Shown here piece by piece: positions 51,990 to 61,569 of a stretch of DNA of 64,000 nucleotides; position 1 is the stretch's first letter, and the number at the start of each line of letters is the position of its first letter. The translations under genes and the position numbers were made by a program. Below the pieces are notes generated by a model that saw only the letters and a program-made list of their open reading frames with translations, searched no databases and was not told the DNA's origin. This DNA is from Seminavis robusta (taxonomy: Eukaryota > Bacillariophyta > Bacillariophyceae > Naviculales > Naviculaceae): the NCBI GenBank assembly GCA_903772945.1, contig CAICTM010000054.1:84948-148947 (forward strand), in the 5' to 3' direction.

Positions 51990-52008
51990 AAGAAGGATAC
52001 CCATTGGA
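51990..52008. repeat. Right copy of 19-bp target-site duplication
   Basis: It is identical to 48879-48897 and restores the ankyrin reading frame beyond the insertion. Confidence 0.93.
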
Positions 52009-52599
52009 TATTGACTTGTGCTATTATGCTGCTCAAGACGGGCATCTTGATGTGCTCACCTGGGCTCATGAGAATGGATGCCGGTTGGATGCCAACATTT
52101 GTCATCATGCTGCTAAATGTGGGCACCTTGAGGTGCTCAAATGGGCTCGTGGACAAGGATGCCAATGGGGGGAAAGTACTTGCGCGGCTGCTGCCAAGGC
52201 TGGTCACCTGAAATTGTTGGAATGGGCTCGAAAGAATGGCTGCCCTTGGGATGAAACCACTTGCTCTGCGGCTGCCAATGGTGGACATATTGAGGTTCTG
52301 ATTTGGGCCATACAACATGATTGTGATTGTGATGAAGCAACTTATCGGGTGGCTTTCCCGCGGGCTCGCTTTTATCACATGACCAAACAGGGCCAGCGAG
52401 TCCGCAACAACATCTGAAGGCTCTTTGAACCGGACAATCCATGGACAATCCATCTCAGGCAAGAAGCAGGACAAACGAGCTGCCTGTGGAAAGTAATACT
52501 TCGTACTATTCCATATACAATATTATACTATCCAATAATCCCTACCGTACTAGCTAGGAGGTGTCAATCGCTGTTGTATCAGGTTTCATCCCGCTCTTT

Positions 52600-53607
52600 T
52601 CAGCGTGTTGCTGGAGTCGTTTCTATCATACCTTTAGCAGTCGGGAGAGCAACACCCTTCCAAAACGCGAGTTGAACATCGTCCATGCCCCTAGTAAAGG
52701 CAGCCTCCAAATGGAACGGGCTTACAATGGATGGACCACACTGCCTCCGAGCTTGCATCACAAGAGTTGCCGCGCATTTGTTTGTGATAATTTCCAGACT
52801 GTCCTTTCCTTTGTAATTCTTCAGATCCAACATTCCAATCAACGGAGCAAAGAATTCTCGCAAGGGAGTACCATCTTCCTTGTTTGAGTCCAATGCTTTC
52901 TCTAAAATAACCCTGGCAACAGATTCGTGACAGAGTACCAATGATAACTGGTTCCACAGGTTCTCGCCTGTGAACGCATACTGGGATGTGTCCACGGGAT
53001 CTCCGGCTTTCAAGCTTTCCGCTGCCTGCTGCAAATGACAATCCCAGCACTGCAATATTGATGAACGGCACCGATCCCAATCAGTACTGGTTGTTGTCTT
53101 TGGAGACGATTCAGTCTGCTGCAACATTTCCAAGGCAGATGTCCAACGCAGAAAGGGCCATGTAAATGAAACGCCCGGCACGAACGAAGTGGTGTTTACT
53201 TGGCATTTCTCTTCGGCCTCGACTGCTGGTTTGCAATGATGTCGTGTATCCAACTGTTTCTCTGGCATGGTGCCTGTCAAGTATGAGTCCATTGTCCGCT
53301 TTGTAGAAGTTTCGTTAAACAGCTGCGATGATGTGGAATTCCAAGCAGATTCGTCGGTGAGGTGGGTTCGTGTCATCTCCCACCGTTTGCACTGGATCAT
53401 GTGTGTCTTTCGGCCTGCAGTTTGGCAGTCATCCGAACAGTAAACGACCTTTAGACACATTCCACAGGCAGTCAAACTGAGGAGTTCGTTGCGCAAACCA
53501 CCGCGTGGAGACCAATCGCAATGAGCACATGTATTGTTCGTCCGTTGTTGACGTTCGTTGTGTTGATTGTTGCTGTTATGATGACGACTATCCGGCTGCG
53601 CCATCAT
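52600..53607 (-). CDS. MYND-type zinc-finger protein
   Basis: The 335-aa product has an Asn/Gln/His-rich start and then a complete MYND finger: Cys27, Cys30, Cys48, Cys51, Cys57, Cys61, His69 and Cys73, in the pattern C-x2-C ... C-x2-C ... YC-x3-C ... H-x3-C. MYND fingers bind proline-containing peptides and act in protein-protein contacts, often in transcriptional regulation. There is no SET domain. The C-terminal about 260 residues are helical and unassigned, with a Cys/His-containing segment 'CRSSILQCWDCHLQQA' near 185. Start ATG is 53605-53607. It is transcribed in the same direction as, and downstream of, the adenylyl cyclase gene. Confidence 0.82.
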   Translation of the reverse strand: MMAQPDSRHHNSNNQHNERQQRTNNTCAHCDWSPRGGLRNELLSLTACGMCLKVVYCSDDCQTAGRKTHMIQCKRWEMTRTHLTDESAWNSTSSQLFNETSTKRTMDSYLTGTMPEKQLDTRHHCKPAVEAEEKCQVNTTSFVPGVSFTWPFLRWTSALEMLQQTESSPKTTTSTDWDRCRSSILQCWDCHLQQAAESLKAGDPVDTSQYAFTGENLWNQLSLVLCHESVARVILEKALDSNKEDGTPLREFFAPLIGMLDLKNYKGKDSLEIITNKCAATLVMQARRQCGPSIVSPFHLEAAFTRGMDDVQLAFWKGVALPTAKGMIETTPATR

Positions 53608-54082
53608 CCATGAACATCAGCCAAAGAAGGCGCCGACGAATATTTATCCAATGAGATATGGAAACTAGAAGGTCAATCGACAAGGATCAGTGCCGCGTTG
53701 AAGTCCACAACGGCGGGACTAGTGCGTTGGAAAGCATCCATCATCACTCTTTTGAATTGTCGCCATTCCTTCTCATTGGTTCGATGTACTGACGGGTAAG
53801 AAATTCTGCTCTATACCCACACGATCAGTTGTATCCCGTAAATCCCACGTGATTGCGCAGTTGTGTCATCCACCTTGGCGCTTCAAACGGCCCAAGGGGC
53901 AATCAAAACTTCTTTGGCCGTGACAAAGTGAGTTCTGGTGTTCCAGTCAGACTGACGGAGGAGCACTTCCTTTTCGTCAGTGTCTGAAGCATCGTCAGGA
54001 CAAAGACGATAACCACACGTAGATTTTTTCCCAATAAGATGGAGAGAGCAAAACGAACCCTTGTAATGGTTTCTCGTCATTG
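53608..54082. other. Intergenic between tandem minus-strand genes
   Basis: This 475-bp interval is the promoter region of the MYND gene and the 3' region of the cyclase gene. No gene or named element is recognised. Confidence 0.5.
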
Positions 54083-55807
54083 TCACGTGGGTTCCTCCAC
54101 CTCTGTTTCGGTTTGTTGTTGCTGTTGTTTGAGCTGATAGACATCCACTGGCTGTGCAACTCCCTTGACAGCATGCTGACCACAGGATTGCCAACCCCCC
54201 TCTTCTGCCTCGACATCCAAATGGACAAACTCCGCCGTGGCCAAAATGGAGGCATCCAGTTTTCCACACAAACTTTCCACCCGGCTGGCCAAATTGACGG
54301 CGGGTCCAATGACGGTAAAGTCCAGTCGTGATTCTCCCCCCACATTGCCATAGGAACAAGTCCCATAATGCAATCCAATCCCCACACTAATATGCGGCAA
54401 TCCCTGCGCTTTGCGATCCCGACACGCCGCTTGAATCAATTGTTGCAATTCGACCGCGGCCGCTCTGGCTCGTCGGGTAGGATCCATCCCGACCATGGTC
54501 TCGAGACTGGTGAATCCCGCCGAATCGTCGCGCTCATTCTTGTCGGTATGATCCGCCGCTGCGGCCAGTTCTTGTTGGAGCATTTCCAAGTTGGTAAAGT
54601 CAAAAAAGGTGGTGGAATTTCGTCTCTTGACACTTTGGGTGGTGCTGCCGTGTTGTTGTGCGTGTTCGGACGAGGATGAGGATCCCAAACTCGGGTTGGA
54701 CCCACTCAATGTATTCACAGAGCTATTGTTGGAGCTGTCATTGTCATTGTCATCCAAGTTGTCACTGTCATTGCTGCTCAATAGATGATGCTCCTGTTTG
54801 CTCGTACTATCCAATGATTGGTTCTGCTGTTCTGGAAATATGGACATGCATCCATCACCCATAAACTTGAGTATCTCTCCCTTGTGTTTGGTCATGACTT
54901 GTTCGGTAAGTTCAAAGACGGTATTAATGACATTAAGGGCAATGATGCGTCCGTACTTGTCCGATAGTTTGGTAAAGTCTCGGACATCGGAAAACCAAAT
55001 GACGGATCGCATGGAAATACCCTGGCCGCGTTGAATCATCCCAGCCGCGACACGTCGCCCGGGATCATGGCCCAGATATGTTTGCAACAACCGTTTGGTG
55101 ACAATGTTGGAAATGTGAATGCGGGCAATGACTGTGAGTGCGGGCAGTGTTTTGTGAAAAAAGTGAATGTGTTCGTCACAAAAGCCTTGCGGATGCTGGG
55201 TGGCCCAACTAAAGGCTCCCTGGTATTCCCCGTCGCGATTGAGGTCGACCAATGCGAGATAGTCGGTGTATCCTTCCTTCCGAAACCAAGCAATATCATC
55301 TGAAACAGTGGCATCGGATGCTCGTACGCGAACGTAAGGAGCTCCCAGTTCGAGTAAGATAAAGGGCGAATCATGTGCCGCAAATTCAAAGCGTCGATCA
55401 ATGAAAGATCGTGGATGATAGAAACTGGTCATGCGTCCCGGTCCAAACCATTTCCAAAATCTAGCACCCGCTTGCGGATGATTGAGCAAGTAGGAAATGT
55501 GGGATCGATGCACGGGAATGTTCATTTTCTGTACCAGCAATCGTAGGTATCGATCAATCAATACGGACATGTTGGGAGCATCCTTGCCATTGGTGAGGAG
55601 CCATAATATGAGTGTCTCGGACATGGAATGACTGTATATCATCTTGGACACGTCGTCATATCCATCATCGGCTTTTTTCTTCTTTCGATTATTGCCATTA
55701 TTTTGCTTTCGGGAATGCTCTTCTTCTTCTTCGGTAGGAGGAGGAGAAGACAGCGATTCTTCATCATCCGAATCAATGGCCACTCGCTCCGGATGATGCG
55801 ACGACAT
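54083..55807 (-). CDS. Class III adenylyl cyclase
   Basis: The 574-aa product has a charged N-terminus, then about 200 residues of an unassigned regulatory region resembling the N-terminal part of some bacterial cyclases ('GHDPGRRVAAGMIQRGQG' precedes the catalytic domain). The cyclase homology domain starts at about 267 with VIWFSDVRDFTKLSDKYG, which carries the first metal-binding Asp. The second is in 'GEILKFMGDGCMSIFP' (about 309-325). A Ser/Asp/Asn-rich insertion of about 110 residues follows, then 'VGIGLHYGTCSYGNVGG', 'LDFTVIGPAVNLASRVE' with the transition-state Asn and Arg. Lys in LKFMGDG and Asp in LDFTVIG are the adenine-selecting pair, so cAMP rather than cGMP is expected. No transmembrane helix is seen. 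The frame opens at TTG; the ATG at 55805-55807 is chosen. The last residues are Gln/Glu-rich. Confidence 0.92.
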   Translation of the reverse strand: MSSHHPERVAIDSDDEESLSSPPPTEEEEEHSRKQNNGNNRKKKKADDGYDDVSKMIYSHSMSETLILWLLTNGKDAPNMSVLIDRYLRLLVQKMNIPVHRSHISYLLNHPQAGARFWKWFGPGRMTSFYHPRSFIDRRFEFAAHDSPFILLELGAPYVRVRASDATVSDDIAWFRKEGYTDYLALVDLNRDGEYQGAFSWATQHPQGFCDEHIHFFHKTLPALTVIARIHISNIVTKRLLQTYLGHDPGRRVAAGMIQRGQGISMRSVIWFSDVRDFTKLSDKYGRIIALNVINTVFELTEQVMTKHKGEILKFMGDGCMSIFPEQQNQSLDSTSKQEHHLLSSNDSDNLDDNDNDSSNNSSVNTLSGSNPSLGSSSSSEHAQQHGSTTQSVKRRNSTTFFDFTNLEMLQQELAAAADHTDKNERDDSAGFTSLETMVGMDPTRRARAAAVELQQLIQAACRDRKAQGLPHISVGIGLHYGTCSYGNVGGESRLDFTVIGPAVNLASRVESLCGKLDASILATAEFVHLDVEAEEGGWQSCGQHAVKGVAQPVDVYQLKQQQQQTETEVEEPT

Positions 55808-56369
55808 GACATTACATGTATGTATGCGCTGTACTGTGCTGTACCCAACTGCCTGATAGCTAGCTCGATCCGGGAAGCAGGACTTCGCCTTTTCTTCACT
55901 CAAGCTTGACCCACTGCCAGCTTTGATATACTGCTAGCTAGTCGCTAGCCCACTTCTCTATCCTTCAGTAGAAGGGGACTTGGGAGGCATTATCGATCGA
56001 AGGGAAGCTACAGTACGGTATATATATGGTACTACAGGGCCAAGGAAGGGATCAAGCATCCATCCATCTTCATCTTCTTGTTCTGGGAAGTGCCAAGGAA
56101 ACAAGCGCGATGACTGTTCTTCTTGTCGGAAAGGTCGGAGGTGGTCAAATGATCTTTGAATGACGTCAGAAAGTGAAGGAAGCGTTAGAGTTCAAATTTT
56201 CAACTCCCACAAGATCTTCTTCGATCTCAGTACCGGTACAGCTCCAATACCGCAGTCACTGTTGGTGATGAAAGGTGTTCCCAACAAACAGACAGCACTT
56301 GGATGGGGACCTTGAAATGCAACGCCACAACATCATAGTGTGGTGGTTGCGAGAGGACAGTAGTAGGAC
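55808..56369. promoter_or_regulatory. Divergent promoter with a TGACGTCA palindrome
   Basis: The 562 bp lie between the starts of the cyclase (-) and the DUF1275/EF-hand gene (+). They include CTAGCTAG at about 55933, a TATATATGGTAC stretch near 56021, an ACCGGTAC word near 56232 and a perfect CRE-type TGACGTCA at 56161-56168. TGACGT elements are known to mediate cAMP/CO2 responses in diatom carbonic anhydrase promoters. Confidence 0.5.
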
Positions 56370-57905
56370 ATGTCATCCACAACAACAACAACAGCCAGTC
56401 AACAGGCCGCCGGGGAAACGCCTCAACAATGTGATCAAGTAGTGAGCATGCAGCAGCCAGTGGAGAGCAACACCACTATCTGTAGTGGAAACATCAAAGA
56501 AAACGACAACGACAACCCACAACCGCAACAACAGTCCGCGGGAGAAACCGTGCAGAACAGCTCCTACACGGCCACTACGATTGCTACCAATGGCGATCCA
56601 CCGATATCGGAATCGGCACGTCCCAAACCTCAAAAGGGAGTGTCTTGGAGCAACGATCTGGATGACAAGGGATTTGATGATGACGATGACGACCAAAAGA
56701 CGTCAACATCCAAACCATCACAATCACCACCACGAAACCTGTATCAAGCCAGCAGTATGCGACAAGAGCCAAAGGAAGAAGAAGATCGTGCGCCACGACG
56801 CGAGTACATTTTCGTGCTCTGTGCTGGAGTATTCATGGCATTCAACAGTGGTTTTGTCAATGGCAGTTGTCTCTCGGGATTTGTCGTCCCCGAACGAAGT
56901 TTTGCCGTGTCCAGTTTTACCCAAACCATTACACTGTCGTGTCTCGAATTGGCCGATGGAAATTACGAGCAATTTCGATTTCTGTTGTGTATGTTTTTGA
57001 GTTTCATGTTTGGCAGTTTTATATCGGGCGTCCTGTCACCCGATCCGACACCCTTTCGCATTGAACCCATGTACGGACCCAGTTTTCTCATTGGCGCGGC
57101 CTTTTTGGTCATTTCCAGTATCATGGCGGCCGTCGAATCCAACAATGAAGATTTTGTCTTTTATTTTGCCGCCGCCGCCAATGGCATTCAAAATGGCGTC
57201 AGTTCGATTTATTCGGAGAATCTCATTCGATCCACCGGCCACTCCGGCGCCACGACCGATATCAGTCTCTTTATTGCCCAACTCTGTCGGGGGAATATGG
57301 AAAATACCGGTCGATTGCTGGTATTGTGCTCGTTGCTTGTGGCGTTCTGGTCGGGAGGAGTCATTGCCTACTGGTGGGCCAAACGATATCGAGTCTACGC
57401 ACTCCTCATCAATGCTGGGCTCTTTGTGTTGGTGGGAGGTGCCATTATTGCCTATTTGGTTTACGAATTGGGAATCTCCGTCAAGGAGGCTTTTCTAGGG
57501 TCGTGGCGGTGGAAGAAAGCTATTGATTTGCTGCAGCAAAGCTGCTTTGATAACTTGGGAAACAATAACAACCACAGCGACAGACAAATGACAGAAGAAG
57601 AACGACTGAATCAAATATTTGACCGACTCGATTTGGATCAAAGTGGAGATATCGATAGTTACGAACTACTCCAGGGACTCAAACAGGTTGGAATTCACAT
57701 GACACAAGCCAAATGCGACATGATGCTGTCCCATGCCGACATTGATGGCAATGGGTCCTTGTCACGGGAGGAATGGTTCGCCGTGGCGCGGGCGTGTCAA
57801 AAGAAACAACGCATTCGAGACATTAAAACATACTCCAAGCGGCACATGCATCATCATCAACAATTGCGAGATTCTACCAGTAGTCGGGGAACCATGATTG
57901 GGTGA
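56370..57905 (+). CDS. DUF1275 (YoaK-like) membrane protein fused to two EF-hands
   Basis: The 511-aa product begins with about 140 residues of low-complexity, Gln/Asn/Thr-rich sequence. Six or so membrane helices follow (about 148-375): 'EYIFVLCAGVFMAFNSGFVNG', 'FRFLLCMFLSFMFGSFISGV', 'FLIGAAFLVISSIMAAV', the DUF1275 hallmark 'ANGIQNGVSSIYSENLIRST' with 'GATTDIS', and 'LLVLCSLLVAFWSGGVIAYW'. The C-terminal part carries two canonical EF-hand loops: DLDQSGDIDSYE (about 421-432) and DIDGNGSLSREE (about 456-467), each with acidic or oxygen ligands at positions 1, 3, 5, 7, 9 and 12. A calcium-regulated transporter-like protein is a reasonable hypothesis. DUF1275 proteins of bacteria normally lack EF-hands. 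A His-rich tail ends the protein. Confidence 0.87.
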   Translation: MSSTTTTTASQQAAGETPQQCDQVVSMQQPVESNTTICSGNIKENDNDNPQPQQQSAGETVQNSSYTATTIATNGDPPISESARPKPQKGVSWSNDLDDKGFDDDDDDQKTSTSKPSQSPPRNLYQASSMRQEPKEEEDRAPRREYIFVLCAGVFMAFNSGFVNGSCLSGFVVPERSFAVSSFTQTITLSCLELADGNYEQFRFLLCMFLSFMFGSFISGVLSPDPTPFRIEPMYGPSFLIGAAFLVISSIMAAVESNNEDFVFYFAAAANGIQNGVSSIYSENLIRSTGHSGATTDISLFIAQLCRGNMENTGRLLVLCSLLVAFWSGGVIAYWWAKRYRVYALLINAGLFVLVGGAIIAYLVYELGISVKEAFLGSWRWKKAIDLLQQSCFDNLGNNNNHSDRQMTEEERLNQIFDRLDLDQSGDIDSYELLQGLKQVGIHMTQAKCDMMLSHADIDGNGSLSREEWFAVARACQKKQRIRDIKTYSKRHMHHHQQLRDSTSSRGTMIG

Positions 57906-58726
57906 AAATATATGAAAATGCATCAACCACAATTCGCAACGCGTATTGCCCCCGGTTGGCGGCAAACAGTCTGGCGGTACCAGTACAGCAAATGCATTCC
58001 TTGGCCTGGCTGCATTGGCAACGGAAACGATACAGTGGGGACCTGCAACACACACACGGTGTGGGCATTCAATTCTTCCCGACCGATGTTCCCTCGCGGG
58101 TGCCCAACTCGAAGGACGTCTTGCTGACCTCTCACTTGCCTCCAACCCAAGTATTTGGCAGTTTTCTTTCGAAGAAAGTGCCTTCGGCGGCTCCGATGCG
58201 TACGTAGGCAGACAGTTCTGTAGCACTCTAGCTAGCTAGCAATCAATCATTTAGAGTTTCTCGTCGTTCAGGTTGGCTGACAAACGTCAAATATGCTGCT
58301 AGCCACGAGCCACTTGGTGCAATGCTACTACTAGTGGCTAGCTAGCTAGTCCATACATCTGAGGACATGTATCGAGCTTCCCAAACCGGGCTAGAGCTAG
58401 TATGGCTTAGCTATCGTCTCGAAGGTGAAAATATGATGAAGAGGATACTAAAGGACTCCGGGCCACGAGTGGGACGTCATCAAAGAGAGATATCAAAGAT
58501 CTCCCTTCTTCTTCGCTCTGTGTCAACAAAGCATCAACAACGCTCAGGCAATAAAATCAAGGAACGCTCAGGCAATTCTCAACCCCATAAAAAATGAACT
58601 GGCACGAAAACAAGTCTGGAACTGAATGACGCGATAACCCCACACCACCCATAACTTTCACATAGTTGACCTTTTGCCTCGTTCGACAGCACAAGCAAGA
58701 GACCCTTGCGAGCCAACTTACTCAAC
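57906..58726. other. Intergenic, no gene seen
   Basis: Frames of up to 100 codons exist on both strands around 57900-58240 but carry no motif. CTAGCTAGCTAG runs occur at about 58227 and 58338. A 13-bp ctcaggcaat-type repeat lies at about 58542 and 58568. The promoter of the next gene is at the right end. Confidence 0.45.
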
Positions 58727-61569
58727 ATGCCCTCGAAGATACATGACTTCGTCTTCAACAATGCCCATCAGCAGGATTCTGCCGAGGCTGAAAAGGCAGT
58801 CCGGGAAAAATATCCTCTTCTTCTTGGCAAAGATGAGAAAATCGTCTTAGCATTCAAAGGTCGGGGTGGTGTTGGCAGAGACAAGTCCTACTTTACCACT
58901 GACCGTATCATCATCAAGGACGGCAAAGGTGTTAGCGGCAAGCGCAAGCAATACCAGAGTATTCCCTGGTGGTCGATGGAGGCGTTCTCCACAGACACGG
59001 CTGGAAAATTTGATGGTGATGTCTCCGTTCGCATCTACAGCAGGGGTATTGACTATGTTGAAATTGACTTGGCAGCAGACAATGTCAATATCTATGAAGT
59101 CCAGCAATTCTTGAGTGAAAAGCTGCTGGCGGTCAAGCATACCGGAATTGATGTCCAAGTCGATACTACACCTCCTGATCTGAAGAAGCAAGAATCCTCT
59201 GCTGGTAGCATCATTGGCTGGTTTGGTGATAACGCCAAACAGACGGATCCCAAGGAAGCAGAAAGCACCCTCAAGATACAAATGCCCATTCTGTTGAAAA
59301 ATGAAACGGTGCAGATCGGATTCCAAGCAGGACAGTAAGTATTTCGAGAAATCAGCGAAATTAAAACAGATGTGGCTTATCCAATATTGCTCATCATTCA
59401 TCTCTTTGCTATAAGGGATTACATTGTCTTCACGGACCTGCGTGTCTTGAGAGTTGACGTTGAGGGTGCCTTTGAGGGTGTCTCTGATAAAAAGGTTGGA
59501 TTCTTTTCAATCCGCTGGGATATCATCAAAGCATTCTCGGTTCAAACTGCTGGAGCCTTTCTTGACAGTGATATGGAAATGTGCCTCTACACCAACTTGC
59601 GAGGTGTTGGACGCATTGCACAAGATCTTCATCATGGCAAAGCAGACCTCTTTGCCTTGCAAAAGATTCTCTGCAATCACATTCTAGGAGAAGACGCGGC
59701 ACCTGTGAAAGAAGTTGACACCCATGAAGGAGAAGTCAATGAGAAGGGTTTCTGGTGGTTCCATGACAACCAGAGGCCTCTGGATACAGTGGAAATGAAC
59801 AAGGTCTACCACTCAGCACCTGCAATTCTGCGTGGGAATGAAACTGTTGAAATGGCGTTCAAGGGGCATCGTGACATCACGTTGTTGTAAGTAATTTTGG
59901 GTCCTTTCTGCGGTTGGGTATATCGGGGTTATTTCCCCTCATTGCGACTGCTGCCATTGTTCGTACCCTCTCTCGTGGAAAGCACCAACCTTCGTGTCAT
60001 TTTGATCGACCCAAAGGGCCTTACTGGGAAGAAAACCGAATATACATCCCTCTGCTGGGATTCGATTACTGCTCATGGTGTTCGTACGGCAGGCAAGCGT
60101 GCCGATACTGATTGTGAAGTCCTGTTCTGGACAGAGATGGACTTCTATGCTGGCAGAGCACCCGTTCAGGATGATAATCCTGTGCCACCACGCCCTGCAC
60201 AGTCATTTTTGTAAGTTGAGTGGCTACATGACAAAATAGCCGTCACATACTCTAAAAATTCCAGCTTGTACTTCTCTTTGCAGCGAAATTGACTTTAACA
60301 AGAACAGAGTTGATATGACAGCCCTCAACTACTATCTATCTCAGCGTCTTGTAGCCAAAAAGAAACCTATGAGACAGGGAGTTCCCATTCCTATGGATAC
60401 CTCAAAGCTGCAATTGGAGAAACCCGAAATGGAATTGGAAGCCTTGCTCCAAAAAGTGGGAGGGGACCAAAGGGAGATCGACCCCAAAGCCATTGATGAA
60501 GAGTTTCATTCCTCTACAAAGATTCTGTTGGATGGTGAGCATGTCCTGATGGCTTTCAAAGCTGGGCGGGATATTTCTTGCTTGTAAGTGGCCATAGCCA
60601 ACTCTCTTGTCTCGGGTTGCATGAAACTTACCATGCATTTTACTTGGATTTTGGATGTGGTGTATGGAACAGCACCAGCCATCGCGTTCTTCTCATTGAT
60701 GTGCAAGGACCCAGTGGCAAGAAGGTTGAGTATCGAAGTATTCCGTTCTCGGTGAGTGCTGCTGTCATTGGTTCGAAGGGCTCCCTCAACAAGAAGTCAA
60801 CCAGTCTCACCAATTGTACTTCTATTTGAAACAGAGCATCCGTGCCTGGTGTTGTGAAACAGCTGGTGTGTGGGACACAGATACAGAGTTGACACTGTAC
60901 ACTCGCAATGGTTGGGACTTGGCCAAGATTGACTTGGACTTCCGTACTGGCAAAGCTGACATTTCTCGGATCAACAGGTTTTTGGCTGCTCTCATTATTG
61001 GTTTGCCCAGTGATTCCAAGGTTGACTTTGGGGCACACAGTGCCTCAAGCAGTGAAACAAAACCAATCAAGGGGGCAACCCCAGGTATTCTTGATAACTG
61101 CTGGGAGATTGATGCCGCTGAGATCGACAAAAAACTTCGCAGTGACCCCTTGCTGTTGCTGGATGAAGAGAAGGTGCTCCGTGCGTTCCAGCGTGGCCGA
61201 GATGTTACTGCTTACACAGACAGAAGGATGATCTCGATTGATACCAAGGGTTTGTCTAGCAAAAGGGTCAAGTACAAGTCCGTTCCTTTCCACCAGGTAT
61301 ATGCCTACGAGTTCGAAACGTGTGGGCTTATAGACCGTGACGCAGAGATCTATCTTCACACTGAGATCTCCGATGTGACACAGGAGGAGTGCCCTCGAAA
61401 GGTGAAGGGACTTACCACCAAGCAGAGTTTGCTAGTGGCCAAGATTGACATCTATGGCATTGGCAACTTTTTCAATGATCAAGTCTTGTTCAACAAGAAA
61501 AGGCATTTGGCTGAACCGGATGGTTTGCAAGTGAACTTTATTGAATGTTTCTCGAATCTTGGAGTTTGA
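58727..61569 (+). CDS. Protein with five tandem PH-like (bacterial-type bPH_1) modules, six exons
   Basis: Exons are 58727-59334, 59416-59886, 59983-60210, 60284-60583, 60673-60751 and 60835-61569. All five introns are 73-96 bp with GTAAGT or GTGAGT donors and keep the frame, giving 806 aa. Five modules of 130-170 residues follow one another, each built on the pattern 'AFKxGRDxxxFTDxRxLxID', a 'GKKxEYxSIPWxxI' strand pair, 'AFxxxTAG', 'DxDxExxLYT' and an amphipathic helix near 'FLxxxLxG'. This resembles bacterial PH-domain family bPH_1/DUF1696. In modules 2, 3 and 4 an intron falls at or just before the FTDxR strand. Lipid or protein binding at membranes is plausible but untested. No transmembrane helix or signal peptide is seen. 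The start ATG at 58727 (CAACATGCC) is preferred over an earlier non-ATG opening. Confidence 0.88.

Larger units (their letters stand above)
47910..52417 (+). pseudogene. Short-ankyrin-repeat gene split by a mobile-element insertion
   Basis: The N-terminal part starts at the ATG at 47910 and parallels the intact paralogue (LWVDNVLPFVGMGQYAFIGASNKQLNRLYKAYC). Near 48255-48280 the frame changes by one base to reach 'VACAKYWL' and then seven repeats (GHLHILKWARENGCPWD type) up to GNLDVLKWLHQEGYPLE at 48900. There the homology stops. It resumes at 51990 with EGYPLDIDLCYYAAQDGHLDVL and four more repeats to a stop at 52417. The two halves overlap by a perfect 19-bp direct repeat and are in the same frame, so the gap is an insertion. 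With the insertion the reading frame ends shortly after 48900 in unrelated codons. The upstream frameshift is a separate lesion or a sequence error. Confidence 0.9.
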
